NCBI GenBank assembly: GCA_023386645.1
Contig: JAEWJI010000021.1
Location: 39,577-103,576 of the forward strand
DNA: 64,000 bases
Reading direction: 5' to 3'
Source: Pseudomonadota bacterium
GTDB taxonomy: Bacteria > Pseudomonadota > Alphaproteobacteria > Caulobacterales > Caulobacteraceae
The position numbers were made by a program, and so were the translations under genes. Numbering within the stretch: position 1 is the first letter of the stretch; each line of letters begins with the position of its first letter. Under the pieces are notes generated by a model. The model saw only the letters and a program-made list of their open reading frames with translations, made no database searches and was not told the DNA's origin. This document shows, in pieces, positions 1 through 8,921 of the stretch.

Positions 1-965
1 GCTTCAACACCAACGCCGTGATCGGCCGCCTGGGCGACGCCCAGATCCTGCTTGGCCAGACCGCCACGTTCGGCGTGAATGGCGGCTTGCTGGGCGGCTT
101 CTCCGGCGGGTTCTCCCGCGACACGACCCAGAACTATCAGCTTCAGGTTCCCTGCGATCCCAGTCTCCCGCCCGACAGCCAGTGCTTCGGCGTCATCGAC
201 GGCCCTAACAACCGATACAACGCGGAAAACTGGGACACGGCCGAGCTGAACGACGGCCCGGGTTCGGACGGCCTGAACCAGGGCGAGGCCCTGCTGAAGG
301 CCTTCGAGCGCGTCGGCCTGATCCGCACCCTGGCCGAGCCCAACCTGACCTCGGTGAACGGGGAGGGCGCGAGCTTCCTGGCCGGCGGGGAATTCCCGGT
401 CATCGTCGGGCGCGACACCGACGGCACCATCCTGACCGAATACAAGCCCTATGGCGTCAGCCTGGCCTTCCGGCCGATCGTGATGTCCGAAGGCCGCATC
501 TCCCTTCAGATCTCGGCGGAAGTCTCCGAACTGACCAACGTCGGCGCCCTGACCGTCGGCGTCGGCACCCCCAACGCCATCACCCAGTCCGGGTTGAACG
601 TCCGTCGCGTGCAGAACACGGTGGAGATGCCGTCCGGCGGCTCCATGATGATCGCGGGCCTGCTGCAGGAGACGACGCGGCAGTCGGTGGACGGCCTGCC
701 CGGCACGCTCAGCGGTCCGGGCGGCACCCTGTTCCGGTCGCGCGACATGCTGTCGGGCGAGACCGAACTGGTGATCATCGTCGAACCCTACATCGTGCGC
801 CCGACCTCGCCGAACCGGATGCAGACTCCCGCCGACGGCCTGCGCATCGCCAACGACATCCAGACCGTCCTGTTCGGCCAGTTGAACCAGGCCTACGGGT
901 CGCCCGCCCCGGCCGCCCAGCCGGGCGCGAACTGGGCCGGTCCCGTCGGTTATGTGATCGAATGA
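1..965 (+). CDS. cpaC: CpaC, tad pilus outer-membrane secretin (5' part missing)
   Basis: This is the C-terminal part of the secretin that forms the outer-membrane channel of the Flp/Tad pilus. The frame is already open at base 3 and runs to the TGA at 963-965, so the start lies outside the window. Secretin hallmarks are visible: EPNLTSVNGEGASFLAGGEF, and VEMPSGGSMMIAGLL near the end, both typical of the type II/III secretion secretin domain. The stop overlaps the cpaD start (ATGA at 962-965), indicating translational coupling. The neighbours cpaD-cpaH confirm the assignment. Confidence 0.93.
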   Translation, partial: FNTNAVIGRLGDAQILLGQTATFGVNGGLLGGFSGGFSRDTTQNYQLQVPCDPSLPPDSQCFGVIDGPNNRYNAENWDTAELNDGPGSDGLNQGEALLKAFERVGLIRTLAEPNLTSVNGEGASFLAGGEFPVIVGRDTDGTILTEYKPYGVSLAFRPIVMSEGRISLQISAEVSELTNVGALTVGVGTPNAITQSGLNVRRVQNTVEMPSGGSMMIAGLLQETTRQSVDGLPGTLSGPGGTLFRSRDMLSGETELVIIVEPYIVRPTSPNRMQTPADGLRIANDIQTVLFGQLNQAYGSPAPAAQPGANWAGPVGYVIE

Positions 966-1657
966 GCGCGCCCATGATCCCGTCCCGCCTGATCGCCCTC
1001 GTCGCCGCCTCGGCCCTGACGGCCTCGGTGGCGGGCTGCATTGGGGTTTCGGCCGGCGGCGACGGCATGGCCCCGCTGACCCCGACCTCGCGCTACTCGC
1101 TCCAGGTCGAGCCCGGCCTCGAGCGCATCGCCCTGGCCGTCCATGAGACCGGCGTCTCCCCGACCCAGACGGCCGCCCTGCGCGACCTGATCAGCCGCTT
1201 CGCCGCCGAGGGGGCTCCGGCCATCGTCGTGGAGGGGCCTAGCGGCGACGACCCGGTGGCCTCGCGCATGGCCTGGGCCGTCCGCACCTCGCTGGAGCAG
1301 TCAGGCGTCCCCGGCCACATGATCCAGGTGGTGGGCTACAGCGCGCCCGATCCCCGCGCGCCCGTGCTCGTCGGGTTCGAGACCCTGCGGGCGTCGGTTC
1401 CTCAATGCGGGACGAACTGGACCAATCTGACCCGCACGGCCAACAACGCCGGCATGTCGAACTTCGGCTGCGCGGTGACCGCCAACCTCGCCGCCCAGAT
1501 CGCCAATCCCCGCGACATCATCCAGCCGCGCGAGATGACCCCGGTGGATTCGAACCGCCGCAGCGTGGTGTTCGACAACTACCGGCGCGGCATCGCCACC
1601 TCCGCGCCCCAGGAAGAACTGGTCGCCAACCGCCGCGTGGCCAATGCGGTGGAGTAG
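962..1657 (+). CDS. cpaD: CpaD, pilus assembly lipoprotein
   Basis: A 231-residue protein with an N-terminal signal sequence ending in a lipobox (SVAGC, lipidated Cys26), so it should be anchored in a membrane facing the periplasm. CpaD is the small lipoprotein of the Tad/Cpa pilus, thought to help the CpaC secretin. The motif ERIALAVHETG and the region FGCAVTANLAAQIANPRDI match the family as I know it. It overlaps cpaC by four bases and is followed six bases later by cpaE. The length is typical. Confidence 0.9.
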   Translation: MSAPMIPSRLIALVAASALTASVAGCIGVSAGGDGMAPLTPTSRYSLQVEPGLERIALAVHETGVSPTQTAALRDLISRFAAEGAPAIVVEGPSGDDPVASRMAWAVRTSLEQSGVPGHMIQVVGYSAPDPRAPVLVGFETLRASVPQCGTNWTNLTRTANNAGMSNFGCAVTANLAAQIANPRDIIQPREMTPVDSNRRSVVFDNYRRGIATSAPQEELVANRRVANAVE

Positions 1658-1663
1658 CGGCAC

Positions 1664-3193
1664 ATGAACAACGCCTACGCGCCGCGCCCCTTCGACGAGT
1701 TCGAGGACGACTTCGATCTGGAGGCCGATTTCGGCCCGCTGAACCCCGAGCCGCAGCCCTTTCCGGCGGGCGACGCGGGGCGGACCCCGCTGCAGTTCAC
1801 CCAGCCCGCCGCCGCCCATCCCCAGGCGCCCGCCGCCGCTGGATTCAATCCGGTCGGCGATCTGGTCGCCGGCGCGGCCCAGGCGCTGCAGCCGGCCGAT
1901 CCCGCCGGCCAGAGCCTGCCGGTCGTCTCCGCGCTGGCTCCCCAGGGACTGGTGGCCGAGGTGTCGGTCCCGCGCATCGCCATCCATGTCTTCGCCGAGC
2001 GTCAGGACACCCTGGCGGCGGCCGAGCGGGCCGGCCAGGACCGGCGGCTGTCGCGCGCCACCACCCAGATCCGCGTGGGCGGCGTGCCCGCCGCGGTCGA
2101 GGCCTATCAACACGAGCCGACCCCGCCCCTGATCATCGTGGAGTGTACGGCCGATCCCCAGACCCTGCTGTGGCAGGTCGACCAGCTGGCCGAGGTCTGC
2201 GACGCGGGCACCAAGGTGGTGGTCATCGGCGCGGCCAACGACATCGTCCTGTTTCGCGAGCTGATGCGGCGCGGCGTGTCGGAATACTTGGTCGCCCCGG
2301 TCCAGCCCCTGCAGCTAATCGCCGCGATCGGCGGCCTGTTCACCGACCCGGCCCAGCCCTTCATCGGCCGCTCGATCGCCTTCGTGGGCGCGCGGGGCGG
2401 GGCGGGCTCGAGTTCGGTCGCCCACAATACCGCCTACGCGATGAGCGAGCGGATCGGGGCCAACACGGTCATCGTCGACTATGACCTGCCGTTCGGCACG
2501 GCCGGCCTGGACTTCAACCAGGACCCCCTGAACGGCGTGGCTGACGCGCTCAGCCAGCCGGACCGGCTGGACCCGACGCTGCTGGACCGGATGATGGTCC
2601 GCTGCACCGACAAGCTGAGCCTGTTCGCCGCCCCCGCGACGCTCGACGCCGACTGGGACATCTCGCCGGACGCCTTCGAGGAGGTGACGACCCGCATCCG
2701 CTCCACCGCGCCTTTCGTGGTCCTGGACCTGCCGCACCTCTGGTCCGGCTGGATGCGCAAGACCCTGATCTCGGCCGACGAGGTGGTCGTGGTGGCGACG
2801 CCGGACCTGGCGTCCCTGCGCAACGCCAAGAACATGATCGACCTGATCCGTTCGGGTCGCCCGAACGACGCGCCGCCGCGCCTGGTGCTCAATCAGGTCG
2901 GCGTCCCGGGCCGGCCCGAGATTCCGGCCAAGGATTTCGGCGCGGCGCTGGGGGTCCATCCGTCGCTGTGCATCCCCTTCGACGCCAAGTTGTTCGGCGC
3001 GGCCGCGAACAACGGCCAGATGATCCTGGACGCGGGGGCGAAGTCCAAGGCCGCCGACGCCTTCTCGACCCTGGCCCAGATCGTGTCGCGTCGCGAACTG
3101 GCGGCCGGCTCCGCTCGTGGCCGCGCGGGCGCCGGCGAAGCCAAGCCGGCGAGCAAGTCGCTGCTGGCCGGCCTGTTCAAGAAGAAAGGCTGA
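1664..3193 (+). CDS. cpaE: CpaE, MinD/ParA-like pilus localization ATPase-fold protein
   Basis: A 509-residue cytoplasmic protein. The N-terminal ~130 residues are Pro/Ala-rich and probably disordered. A receiver-like region follows (around 160-225), then a MinD-like domain. The P-loop reads GARGGAGSSSVAHN and lacks the usual GKT lysine, as is common in CpaE. In Caulobacter, CpaE localizes the pilus apparatus to one pole. The tail (GLFKKKG) is basic. The next gene, cpaF, starts seven bases after the stop. Confidence 0.92.
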   Translation: MNNAYAPRPFDEFEDDFDLEADFGPLNPEPQPFPAGDAGRTPLQFTQPAAAHPQAPAAAGFNPVGDLVAGAAQALQPADPAGQSLPVVSALAPQGLVAEVSVPRIAIHVFAERQDTLAAAERAGQDRRLSRATTQIRVGGVPAAVEAYQHEPTPPLIIVECTADPQTLLWQVDQLAEVCDAGTKVVVIGAANDIVLFRELMRRGVSEYLVAPVQPLQLIAAIGGLFTDPAQPFIGRSIAFVGARGGAGSSSVAHNTAYAMSERIGANTVIVDYDLPFGTAGLDFNQDPLNGVADALSQPDRLDPTLLDRMMVRCTDKLSLFAAPATLDADWDISPDAFEEVTTRIRSTAPFVVLDLPHLWSGWMRKTLISADEVVVVATPDLASLRNAKNMIDLIRSGRPNDAPPRLVLNQVGVPGRPEIPAKDFGAALGVHPSLCIPFDAKLFGAAANNGQMILDAGAKSKAADAFSTLAQIVSRRELAAGSARGRAGAGEAKPASKSLLAGLFKKKG

Positions 3194-3200
3194 GGCGGGG

Positions 3201-4826
3201 GTGTTCGGCAAGCGCACCCTGAACCCGGGTGGGGGACTGGCCGAGGCCCCACGCCCTGCGCCCGCGCCCGCGCAGCCCTATGCCGAGCCTGGTCAGCCGG
3301 CGCAGGGCGTTCAGACCGAACCTTTCGCCTTTGGCCCCGAAGCTGTGACCCCCAGCGGCGCGGACATGGCCACGCCCGCCCCCGTGGTGCATCCGAACCC
3401 CAACCAGCCCGACCGGCTGGACGCTCTGGCGCAGCGCCCGCGTCCGCAGGTCCAGCCCGCCGCCGTGGCCACCACCGGACCGGGCCCCAAACAGACCGCC
3501 GGGCTCGAACAGCTGAAGAAGGCCCAGGCGGTCGCCGAGATCGTCCGCGAGCAGAGCGACTATTATCACGCCACGAAGACGACGATCTTCAACGCGCTGA
3601 TGAACACCATCGACCTGGCCCAGCTGGCCCAGCTGGACCAGAAGGCGGCGTCCGAGGAGATCCGCGACATCGTCGCCGAGCTGGTGGCGATCAAGAACGT
3701 CTCCATGTCGGTGGCCGAGCAGGAGCACCTGGTCCAGGACATCGTCAACGACGTCCTCGGCTATGGCCCGCTGGAGCCGCTGCTGGCCCGCGACGACATC
3801 GCCGACATCATGGTCAACGGCGCCGGCCGGGTGTTCATCGAGGTCGGCGGCAAGGTCCAGCTGACCAACGTCCGCTTCCGCGACAACGGCCAGCTGATGA
3901 ACATCTGTCAGCGGATCGTGTCGCAGGTCGGCCGGCGCGTCGACGAAAGCTCGCCGATCTGCGACGCCCGCCTTCCCGACGGCAGCCGCGTGAACGTCAT
4001 CGCCCCGCCGCTAGCGATCGACGGGCCCACGCTGACCATCCGGAAGTTCAAGAAAGACAAGCTGACGATGAAGAATCTGGTGGAGTACAACTCCATCAGT
4101 CCCGAGGGCGCCCGAGTGCTGGGCGTCATCGGCGCCTCGCGATGCAACCTGGTCATCTCGGGCGGCACCGGGTCGGGCAAGACGACCCTGCTCAACACCC
4201 TGACCGCCTTCATCGACCCGACCGAACGGGTCATCACCTGCGAGGACGCCGCCGAGCTGCAGCTGCAGCAGCCGCACGTGGTCCGCCTGGAGACCCGCCC
4301 GCCGAACCTGGAGGGGCAGGGCCAGATCACTATGCGGGATCTGGTCAAGAACTGCCTGCGGATGCGTCCTGAGCGGATCATCGTGGGCGAGGTGCGCGGA
4401 CCCGAGGCCTTCGACCTGCTCCAGGCCATGAACACCGGCCACGACGGCTCGATGGGCACGCTGCACGCCAACTCCCCGCGCGAAGCTATTAGCCGGATGG
4501 AGTCGATGATCACCATGGGCGGCTACGGCCTCCCGTCCAAGACCATCCGCGAGATGATCGTGGGCTCGGTCGACGTCATCGTGCAGGCCGCCCGCCTGCG
4601 CGACGGCTCGCGCCGCATCACCCACATCACCGAGGTGGTCGGACTGGAAGGCGACGTGATCGTCACCCAGGACCTGTTCGTCTACGAGATCACCGGCGAG
4701 GACGAGCACGGGCGCGTCATCGGCCGCCACCGCTCGACCGGCATCGCCCGCCCGCGCTTCTGGGACCGCGCCCGCTACTATGGCCTGGAGCGGGAACTGG
4801 CCGACGCCCTGGACGCGGCGGAGTAG
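3201..4826 (+). CDS. cpaF: CpaF, secretion/assembly ATPase of the tad pilus
   Basis: A 541-residue hexameric GspE/TadA-family ATPase that powers pilin assembly at the inner membrane. Walker A is GGTGSGKTT (residues 321-329). RIIVGEVRGPEA is the Walker B region and MGTLHANSPREA the His box. The N-terminal ~100 residues are Pro/Ala-rich. I chose GTG 3201 as the start because GAGGCGGGG immediately precedes it and it lies just after the cpaE stop at 3193. The open frame extends upstream into cpaE with no better start. Confidence 0.94.
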   Translation: MFGKRTLNPGGGLAEAPRPAPAPAQPYAEPGQPAQGVQTEPFAFGPEAVTPSGADMATPAPVVHPNPNQPDRLDALAQRPRPQVQPAAVATTGPGPKQTAGLEQLKKAQAVAEIVREQSDYYHATKTTIFNALMNTIDLAQLAQLDQKAASEEIRDIVAELVAIKNVSMSVAEQEHLVQDIVNDVLGYGPLEPLLARDDIADIMVNGAGRVFIEVGGKVQLTNVRFRDNGQLMNICQRIVSQVGRRVDESSPICDARLPDGSRVNVIAPPLAIDGPTLTIRKFKKDKLTMKNLVEYNSISPEGARVLGVIGASRCNLVISGGTGSGKTTLLNTLTAFIDPTERVITCEDAAELQLQQPHVVRLETRPPNLEGQGQITMRDLVKNCLRMRPERIIVGEVRGPEAFDLLQAMNTGHDGSMGTLHANSPREAISRMESMITMGGYGLPSKTIREMIVGSVDVIVQAARLRDGSRRITHITEVVGLEGDVIVTQDLFVYEITGEDEHGRVIGRHRSTGIARPRFWDRARYYGLERELADALDAAE

Positions 4827-4831
4827 CGGCC

Positions 4832-5812
4832 ATGCTTCCCATTCTCGCGGCGATCCTGGCGTTCATCACCATCGGCGGCCTGGGCTGGGCCTTCGTCGGC
4901 GGCGGCGACTCCTCGACCGAGGCGCTCAAGCGCGCCGAGAGCTTCGGCCAGAAAAAGACCTCCGACACCGCCAAGCGGGCGGCCCAGGCGGCGGCCAACA
5001 CACCCGAGGCCCGCCGCAAGCAGATCATGCAGCAGCTTCAGGAGGCCGACCGGCGCGAGCGCAAGGCGCGCATGACCATGGCCGCCAAGCTGAAGCACGC
5101 CGGTCTGTCGCTCAGCATACGGACCTTCTGGATCATCAGCGCCATAGCGGGGGTGGTCGGTTTCCTGCTGCCGCTCGTGTTCGGGCTCAACATCGTCCTG
5201 GCGCTCGGGATCGGCGTGATCTTCGGCATGGGCCTGCCGCGCTGGGTCGTCGGCTTCCTGGGCAAGCGGCGGATGAAGAAATTCTCCGGCGAGTTCGCCA
5301 ACGCCGTCGATGTCATCGTGCGCGGCATCAAGTCCGGTCTGCCGGTCCACGACACCTTCAAGATCATCGCGCGCGAGAGCCCGGCTCCGCTGGGCCCCGA
5401 GTTTCAGAAACTGGTCGAGGGGCTGGGCGTGGGCCTCACGCTTCAGCAGGCTCTGGACCGGATGTACGAGCGCATGCCCACGCCAGAGCTGCGCTTCTTC
5501 ACTATCGTCATCGCCATCCAGCAGAAGACCGGCGGCAACCTGGCCGAGGCGCTCGGCAACCTGTCGGCCGTGCTGCGCGCGCGCCGCATGATGGGCGAGA
5601 AGATCAAGGCCCTGTCGTCGGAAGCCACCGCCTCGGCCGGCATCATCGGCTCCCTGCCGCCGGTGGTGATGATGCTCGTGATGATCACGACCCCGGCCTA
5701 CATGCTGCTGCTGTTCACCGACATGCGCGGACAGTTCATGCTGCTGGGCTCGGCGCTCTGGATGGCCTGCGGCATCTTCATGATGAAGAAGATGATCTCG
5801 TTCAAATTCTGA
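4832..5812 (+). CDS. cpaG: CpaG/TadB, pilus inner-membrane platform protein
   Basis: A 326-residue membrane protein of the T2SS F (GspF) family. A TM segment lies at about residues 3-23, a hydrophobic pair at about 93-135, and two further segments near the C terminus. The cytoplasmic GspF domain includes IQQKTGGNLAEALGNLS, a highly recognizable TadB motif. It should pair with CpaH to form the platform on which CpaF acts. It lies five bases after cpaF and twelve before the cpaH ATG. Confidence 0.92.
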   Translation: MLPILAAILAFITIGGLGWAFVGGGDSSTEALKRAESFGQKKTSDTAKRAAQAAANTPEARRKQIMQQLQEADRRERKARMTMAAKLKHAGLSLSIRTFWIISAIAGVVGFLLPLVFGLNIVLALGIGVIFGMGLPRWVVGFLGKRRMKKFSGEFANAVDVIVRGIKSGLPVHDTFKIIARESPAPLGPEFQKLVEGLGVGLTLQQALDRMYERMPTPELRFFTIVIAIQQKTGGNLAEALGNLSAVLRARRMMGEKIKALSSEATASAGIIGSLPPVVMMLVMITTPAYMLLLFTDMRGQFMLLGSALWMACGIFMMKKMISFKF

Positions 5813-5824
5813 GGGTTGGATGAG

Positions 5825-6793
5825 ATGATCGCCTTCCTGACCAATCCCCAGAACCTCCTGACCATAGCGGTGGCGATCTTCGCCTTCGCGGCGGTGTTCA
5901 CCGCCCTGTCGTCCATGACCGGCGGTCAGAAGCTGGAAAGCCGGATGAAGGCGGTCGCGGTGCGCCGCGATGAACTGAAGCGCCGCTCGCGCCAGGCGAT
6001 GGCCCAGGGCGGCGGCCTGCGCCACACCGACGAGGGGTTCAAGAAGCGGGTCGTGGACCGGCTGAACCTGTCCAAGCTGCTGGAGGATCCGAAGGTCGCC
6101 GACAAGATGGCCCAGGCGGGCTTCCGCGGGCCGAAGCCGCTCACGACCTTCTACTTCTTCCGCTTCACCATGCCCTTCGTCTTCATGGCGATCGTGGCCT
6201 TCTACCTGTTCATCTTCAACGATTTCGGCCTGCCGGTGATGACGCGGGTTACGGCGGTGATGGCCGCGACCGTGGCCGGCTTCTATGCGCCCAACCTCTA
6301 TCTCTCGAACCGGATCGCCAAGCGTCAGCAGTCGATCATGCAGGCCTTCCCGGACGCGCTCGACCTGCTCCTGATCTGCGTCGAGGCGGGCATGTCGATC
6401 GAGGCCGCCATACAGAAGGTCAGCCAGGAGATCGGCGGCTCCTCCATCGATCTGGCCGAGGAACTGGGTCTGTTGTCGGCCGAGCTGAGCTACCTGCCCG
6501 AACGCCGCATGGCCTACGAAGGTCTGGCCAAGCGCACCAATCACCCGGGCGTCAAATCAGTCGCCACCGCCATGGTCCAGGCCGAACAGTACGGCACGCC
6601 CCTGGGCTCCGCGCTCCGGGTGATGGCCAAGGAGAACCGCGACTTGCGGCTGGCGGCGGCGGAGAAGAAGGCGGCGGCGCTACCGGCCAAGCTGACCGTA
6701 CCGATGATCATCTTCTTCCTGCCGGTGCTGTTCGTCGTGATCCTGGGGCCGGCGATCATCAACATCCAGGACACGATGGCGAAGGGCGGGTGA
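5825..6793 (+). CDS. cpaH: CpaH/TadC, pilus inner-membrane platform protein
   Basis: A 322-residue GspF-family membrane protein and partner of CpaG. TM segments lie near residues 9-30, 110-160 and at the C terminus. The cytoplasmic domain contains ALDLLLICVEAGMSIEAAI and a TadC-like YGTPLGSALRVM. I start it at ATG 5825 because GAGGGTTGG (5811-5819) is well placed as its ribosome-binding site. An in-frame TTG at 5816 overlaps that site. It is the last recognizable pilus gene; the next gene is on the other strand. Confidence 0.9.
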   Translation: MIAFLTNPQNLLTIAVAIFAFAAVFTALSSMTGGQKLESRMKAVAVRRDELKRRSRQAMAQGGGLRHTDEGFKKRVVDRLNLSKLLEDPKVADKMAQAGFRGPKPLTTFYFFRFTMPFVFMAIVAFYLFIFNDFGLPVMTRVTAVMAATVAGFYAPNLYLSNRIAKRQQSIMQAFPDALDLLLICVEAGMSIEAAIQKVSQEIGGSSIDLAEELGLLSAELSYLPERRMAYEGLAKRTNHPGVKSVATAMVQAEQYGTPLGSALRVMAKENRDLRLAAAEKKAAALPAKLTVPMIIFFLPVLFVVILGPAIINIQDTMAKGG

Positions 6794-7057
6794 TCGCCGC
6801 CGGCGGCACACCGAATGGGAAAATATTCCTCAATACCCCTTGCGCGCGCCGATGCCGCCCCTATGTCGAGCCCGGTCTTTGACAGGTGAGTTCAATCGGC
6901 CGTGACGTGGCGCCCCGTGTCACCCGCGCCTCGACGGGTGTCACCCTTGAAACCGGCTAACCAACAGATTTTCTGACGGTTTCGTACGCATGACTGACAC
7001 GTTGGCGCCCTTGTCACGCGTTTTTCGGAAGCGCCAAATCTGCCAAAAGGCCCCCGA
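6794..7057 (+). other. Convergent intergenic region with TGTCAC-type repeats
   Basis: 264 bases between the 3' ends of cpaH and the SRPBCC gene. I see no coding frame. TGTCAC occurs at 6918-6923, 6939-6944 and 7012-7017, and its complement core TGACAC at 6995-7000. CACCCG and CGGGTG around 6921-6939 can form a weak hairpin. A TTGACA hexamer at 6879-6884 has no matching -10 box. The region must hold the 3' ends of both flanking transcripts, but no hairpin with a clear T tract stands out. Confidence 0.4.
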
Positions 7058-7498
7058 TCAGGCGGTCTGTGAGCCTTCCGTCTGCGCCTTCAGCGCCTCG
7101 GCGATCTGGGCGTAGGCGGCGCGAAGTCGGGCCTTGTGCTTGTCGTGGAAGCCCTCGCCGAAGAAGCCGCTGAAGATCGCGCCATTGGCGACGATGCAGC
7201 TGCCCGCGTCCAGCTCCTCGATCTCATAGTAGCGGACCATGCCGAACTGGAAGCCGCGCTTCTCCAGCCAGACCAACTGGCCAAGAGGCTGCCATTCGCC
7301 GACCTTGGCCGTCACCTGACGCTCGACCAGCCCCGGAATGCGTTCGGTCAGGGCGATCGAGCCGCCGTAGCCGATGACGCCGGAGACCTCCGTCTCGACC
7401 GGATTCCATCGGCTCCAGCCGGGCAGGTCGGCGATCAGCTCCCAGATCGTCTCGGCGCTGGCGCGCACCCCGACGCGGCTCTCGATGCGAAAGTTCAT
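7058..7498 (-). CDS. SRPBCC (START/Bet v1-like) domain protein
   Basis: A 146-residue soluble protein of the SRPBCC hydrophobic-ligand-binding superfamily. The start RIESRVGVRASAETIWELI and DLPGWSRWNPVE are typical of the polyketide cyclase/dehydrase group, with the strand IALTERIPGLVERQVTAKV in the middle. The ligand and role cannot be read from the sequence. It lies downstream of the MFS gene on the same strand (gap about 37 bases in the order MFS end 7536, this start 7498), so the two may be cotranscribed. Confidence 0.8.
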   Translation of the reverse strand: MNFRIESRVGVRASAETIWELIADLPGWSRWNPVETEVSGVIGYGGSIALTERIPGLVERQVTAKVGEWQPLGQLVWLEKRGFQFGMVRYYEIEELDAGSCIVANGAIFSGFFGEGFHDKHKARLRAAYAQIAEALKAQTEGSQTA

Positions 7499-7535
7499 GG
7501 GCGTGCTCTGGCACGGGTCGCGCCCGCTTCCAAGG

Positions 7536-8822
7536 TCAGCGGTTGCCCTCAGGCCCGGGCTGCGAGGCCGGCGGAACCTCGGCGGACGGGGCGGCGGCGG
7601 GCGCCGCGATCAGGGTCCGGCTGAGGAAACAGGCGGCCAGGGCGCCGGCCAGCAGCACCGCGTTGGCCAGGAAGGGCGCAGGCTCGGCCAGGCCGTACAG
7701 CATCACCCCGATGACCGGCGGGGCGAGGAAGCTTAAGCCCGCCAGCGACATCATCAGCCCAGCCACGGCGCCCTGCTCGGAGGCCGTGACGGCCAGGGAC
7801 GAGCCGGCTGTGAATCCGGGCCGTGCGAAGCCGACGCCCATCGAGACGACCGCATAGCCGACCACCACTCCGAAATAGCCGGGCGCGACGATGCTGATCA
7901 GGTTGCCGGCGAGCGCCATCCCCGCCCCCCAGCGCATCAGCGGGCGCGGCTGGAGCTTCAGGAGCGGGATCAGCCCCCACTGGGCCAGCAGGGTCGCGGC
8001 CGCCCCGGCCAGCATGGCCACCCCGATGAAGGGCTGGGCCTGCCGGGCGGCCATCCCCGTCGCGCCCAGTTCGTCGATGATGTGGAAGCCGAGGACGGAG
8101 ATGTTCACCGCCTGCGCCCCCGTGACCAGCAGGCCGTAGAGCAGGTAGCCGGAGACCCGCGGGTCCTTCCAGAGGCCCTTGCCCGCCGTGTGCCCGGCCT
8201 CTCCGCTGACCGACGGGGTGCGCACCACGTCGCCCGACGGCAGCCGCCGCCAGACGATGAACAGGACCACCGCGCCCAAGAGTGCGAACGCGTACATCGG
8301 TCCCGCCAGGCCCACGAGCGGCAGGACGAAGAAGGGCGCGAGAGCCGGCCCGATCACGGTCCCCAGCCCTTGGGCCGAGGCCAGCAGCGACATCGCCTGG
8401 GTGCGCTCCTCGGCCGTGGTGCGGTCCGCCACATAGGCCTGGGAGGCGATCGGGGCGGCCGAGCCGAACACCCCGTAGACCGTGCGGGCCACCGCCATGA
8501 GGGAGAAGGCCACGACCGCGCCCAGCCAGCCTTCCAGCCCGGAGGTCGCCGCCAGGCCGAACCCGGCCATCGACGCGACGAAGCCGCCCAGGCCGATCAG
8601 GATCACCCGCTTGCGGCCGAGCGTGTCCGACAGCCGGGCCCAGAAGGGCGAGGTCAGGGTCCACATCAGGGCCGAGATGGCGAAGGCGGCCGAGACCAGG
8701 GCGTCGGCCAGCCGGAACTCGCGCCCGATGGCCGGCAGGACTGACTGAAGGGCCATGTTGCCGGAAGCCGCGATCAGACTGACCGCGCACAGGATGACGA
8801 AGGCGGGGGAGCGGAGGTTCAC
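7536..8822 (-). CDS. MFS transporter, TetA-like multidrug exporter family
   Basis: A 428-residue major facilitator with about 12 hydrophobic segments. The loop FWARLSDTLGRKRVILIG is the MFS motif A between TM2 and TM3, and the organization resembles the TCR/TetA drug:H+ antiporter group. The substrate is unknown. I chose GTG 8822 because the first TM (FVILCAVSLIAASG) begins soon after it. The frame stays open much further upstream over the divergent gene, but that part has no protein-like features. An upstream TTG is a weaker alternative. Confidence 0.82.
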   Translation of the reverse strand: MNLRSPAFVILCAVSLIAASGNMALQSVLPAIGREFRLADALVSAAFAISALMWTLTSPFWARLSDTLGRKRVILIGLGGFVASMAGFGLAATSGLEGWLGAVVAFSLMAVARTVYGVFGSAAPIASQAYVADRTTAEERTQAMSLLASAQGLGTVIGPALAPFFVLPLVGLAGPMYAFALLGAVVLFIVWRRLPSGDVVRTPSVSGEAGHTAGKGLWKDPRVSGYLLYGLLVTGAQAVNISVLGFHIIDELGATGMAARQAQPFIGVAMLAGAAATLLAQWGLIPLLKLQPRPLMRWGAGMALAGNLISIVAPGYFGVVVGYAVVSMGVGFARPGFTAGSSLAVTASEQGAVAGLMMSLAGLSFLAPPVIGVMLYGLAEPAPFLANAVLLAGALAACFLSRTLIAAPAAAPSAEVPPASQPGPEGNR

Positions 8823-8921
8823 GGGTGCAGGCTGTGGCGTTTCAGGCTCGATCTCAAGCCCGCCCTTGCCCAAAGCTCGCAAGCACGACCATTGTTCCGG
8901 ATCCCAGGTCCGGAGCCCGCC

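Noticed and set aside
1664..3193. CpaE P-loop lacking the GKT lysine as a sign of a broken gene
   Set aside because: The same degenerate loop is usual in CpaE proteins, and the frame is intact.
4778..6544. 588-codon minus-strand frame opposite cpaG/cpaH
   Set aside because: His/Gln/Arg-rich, no domain; the plus strand holds two well-recognized pilus genes.
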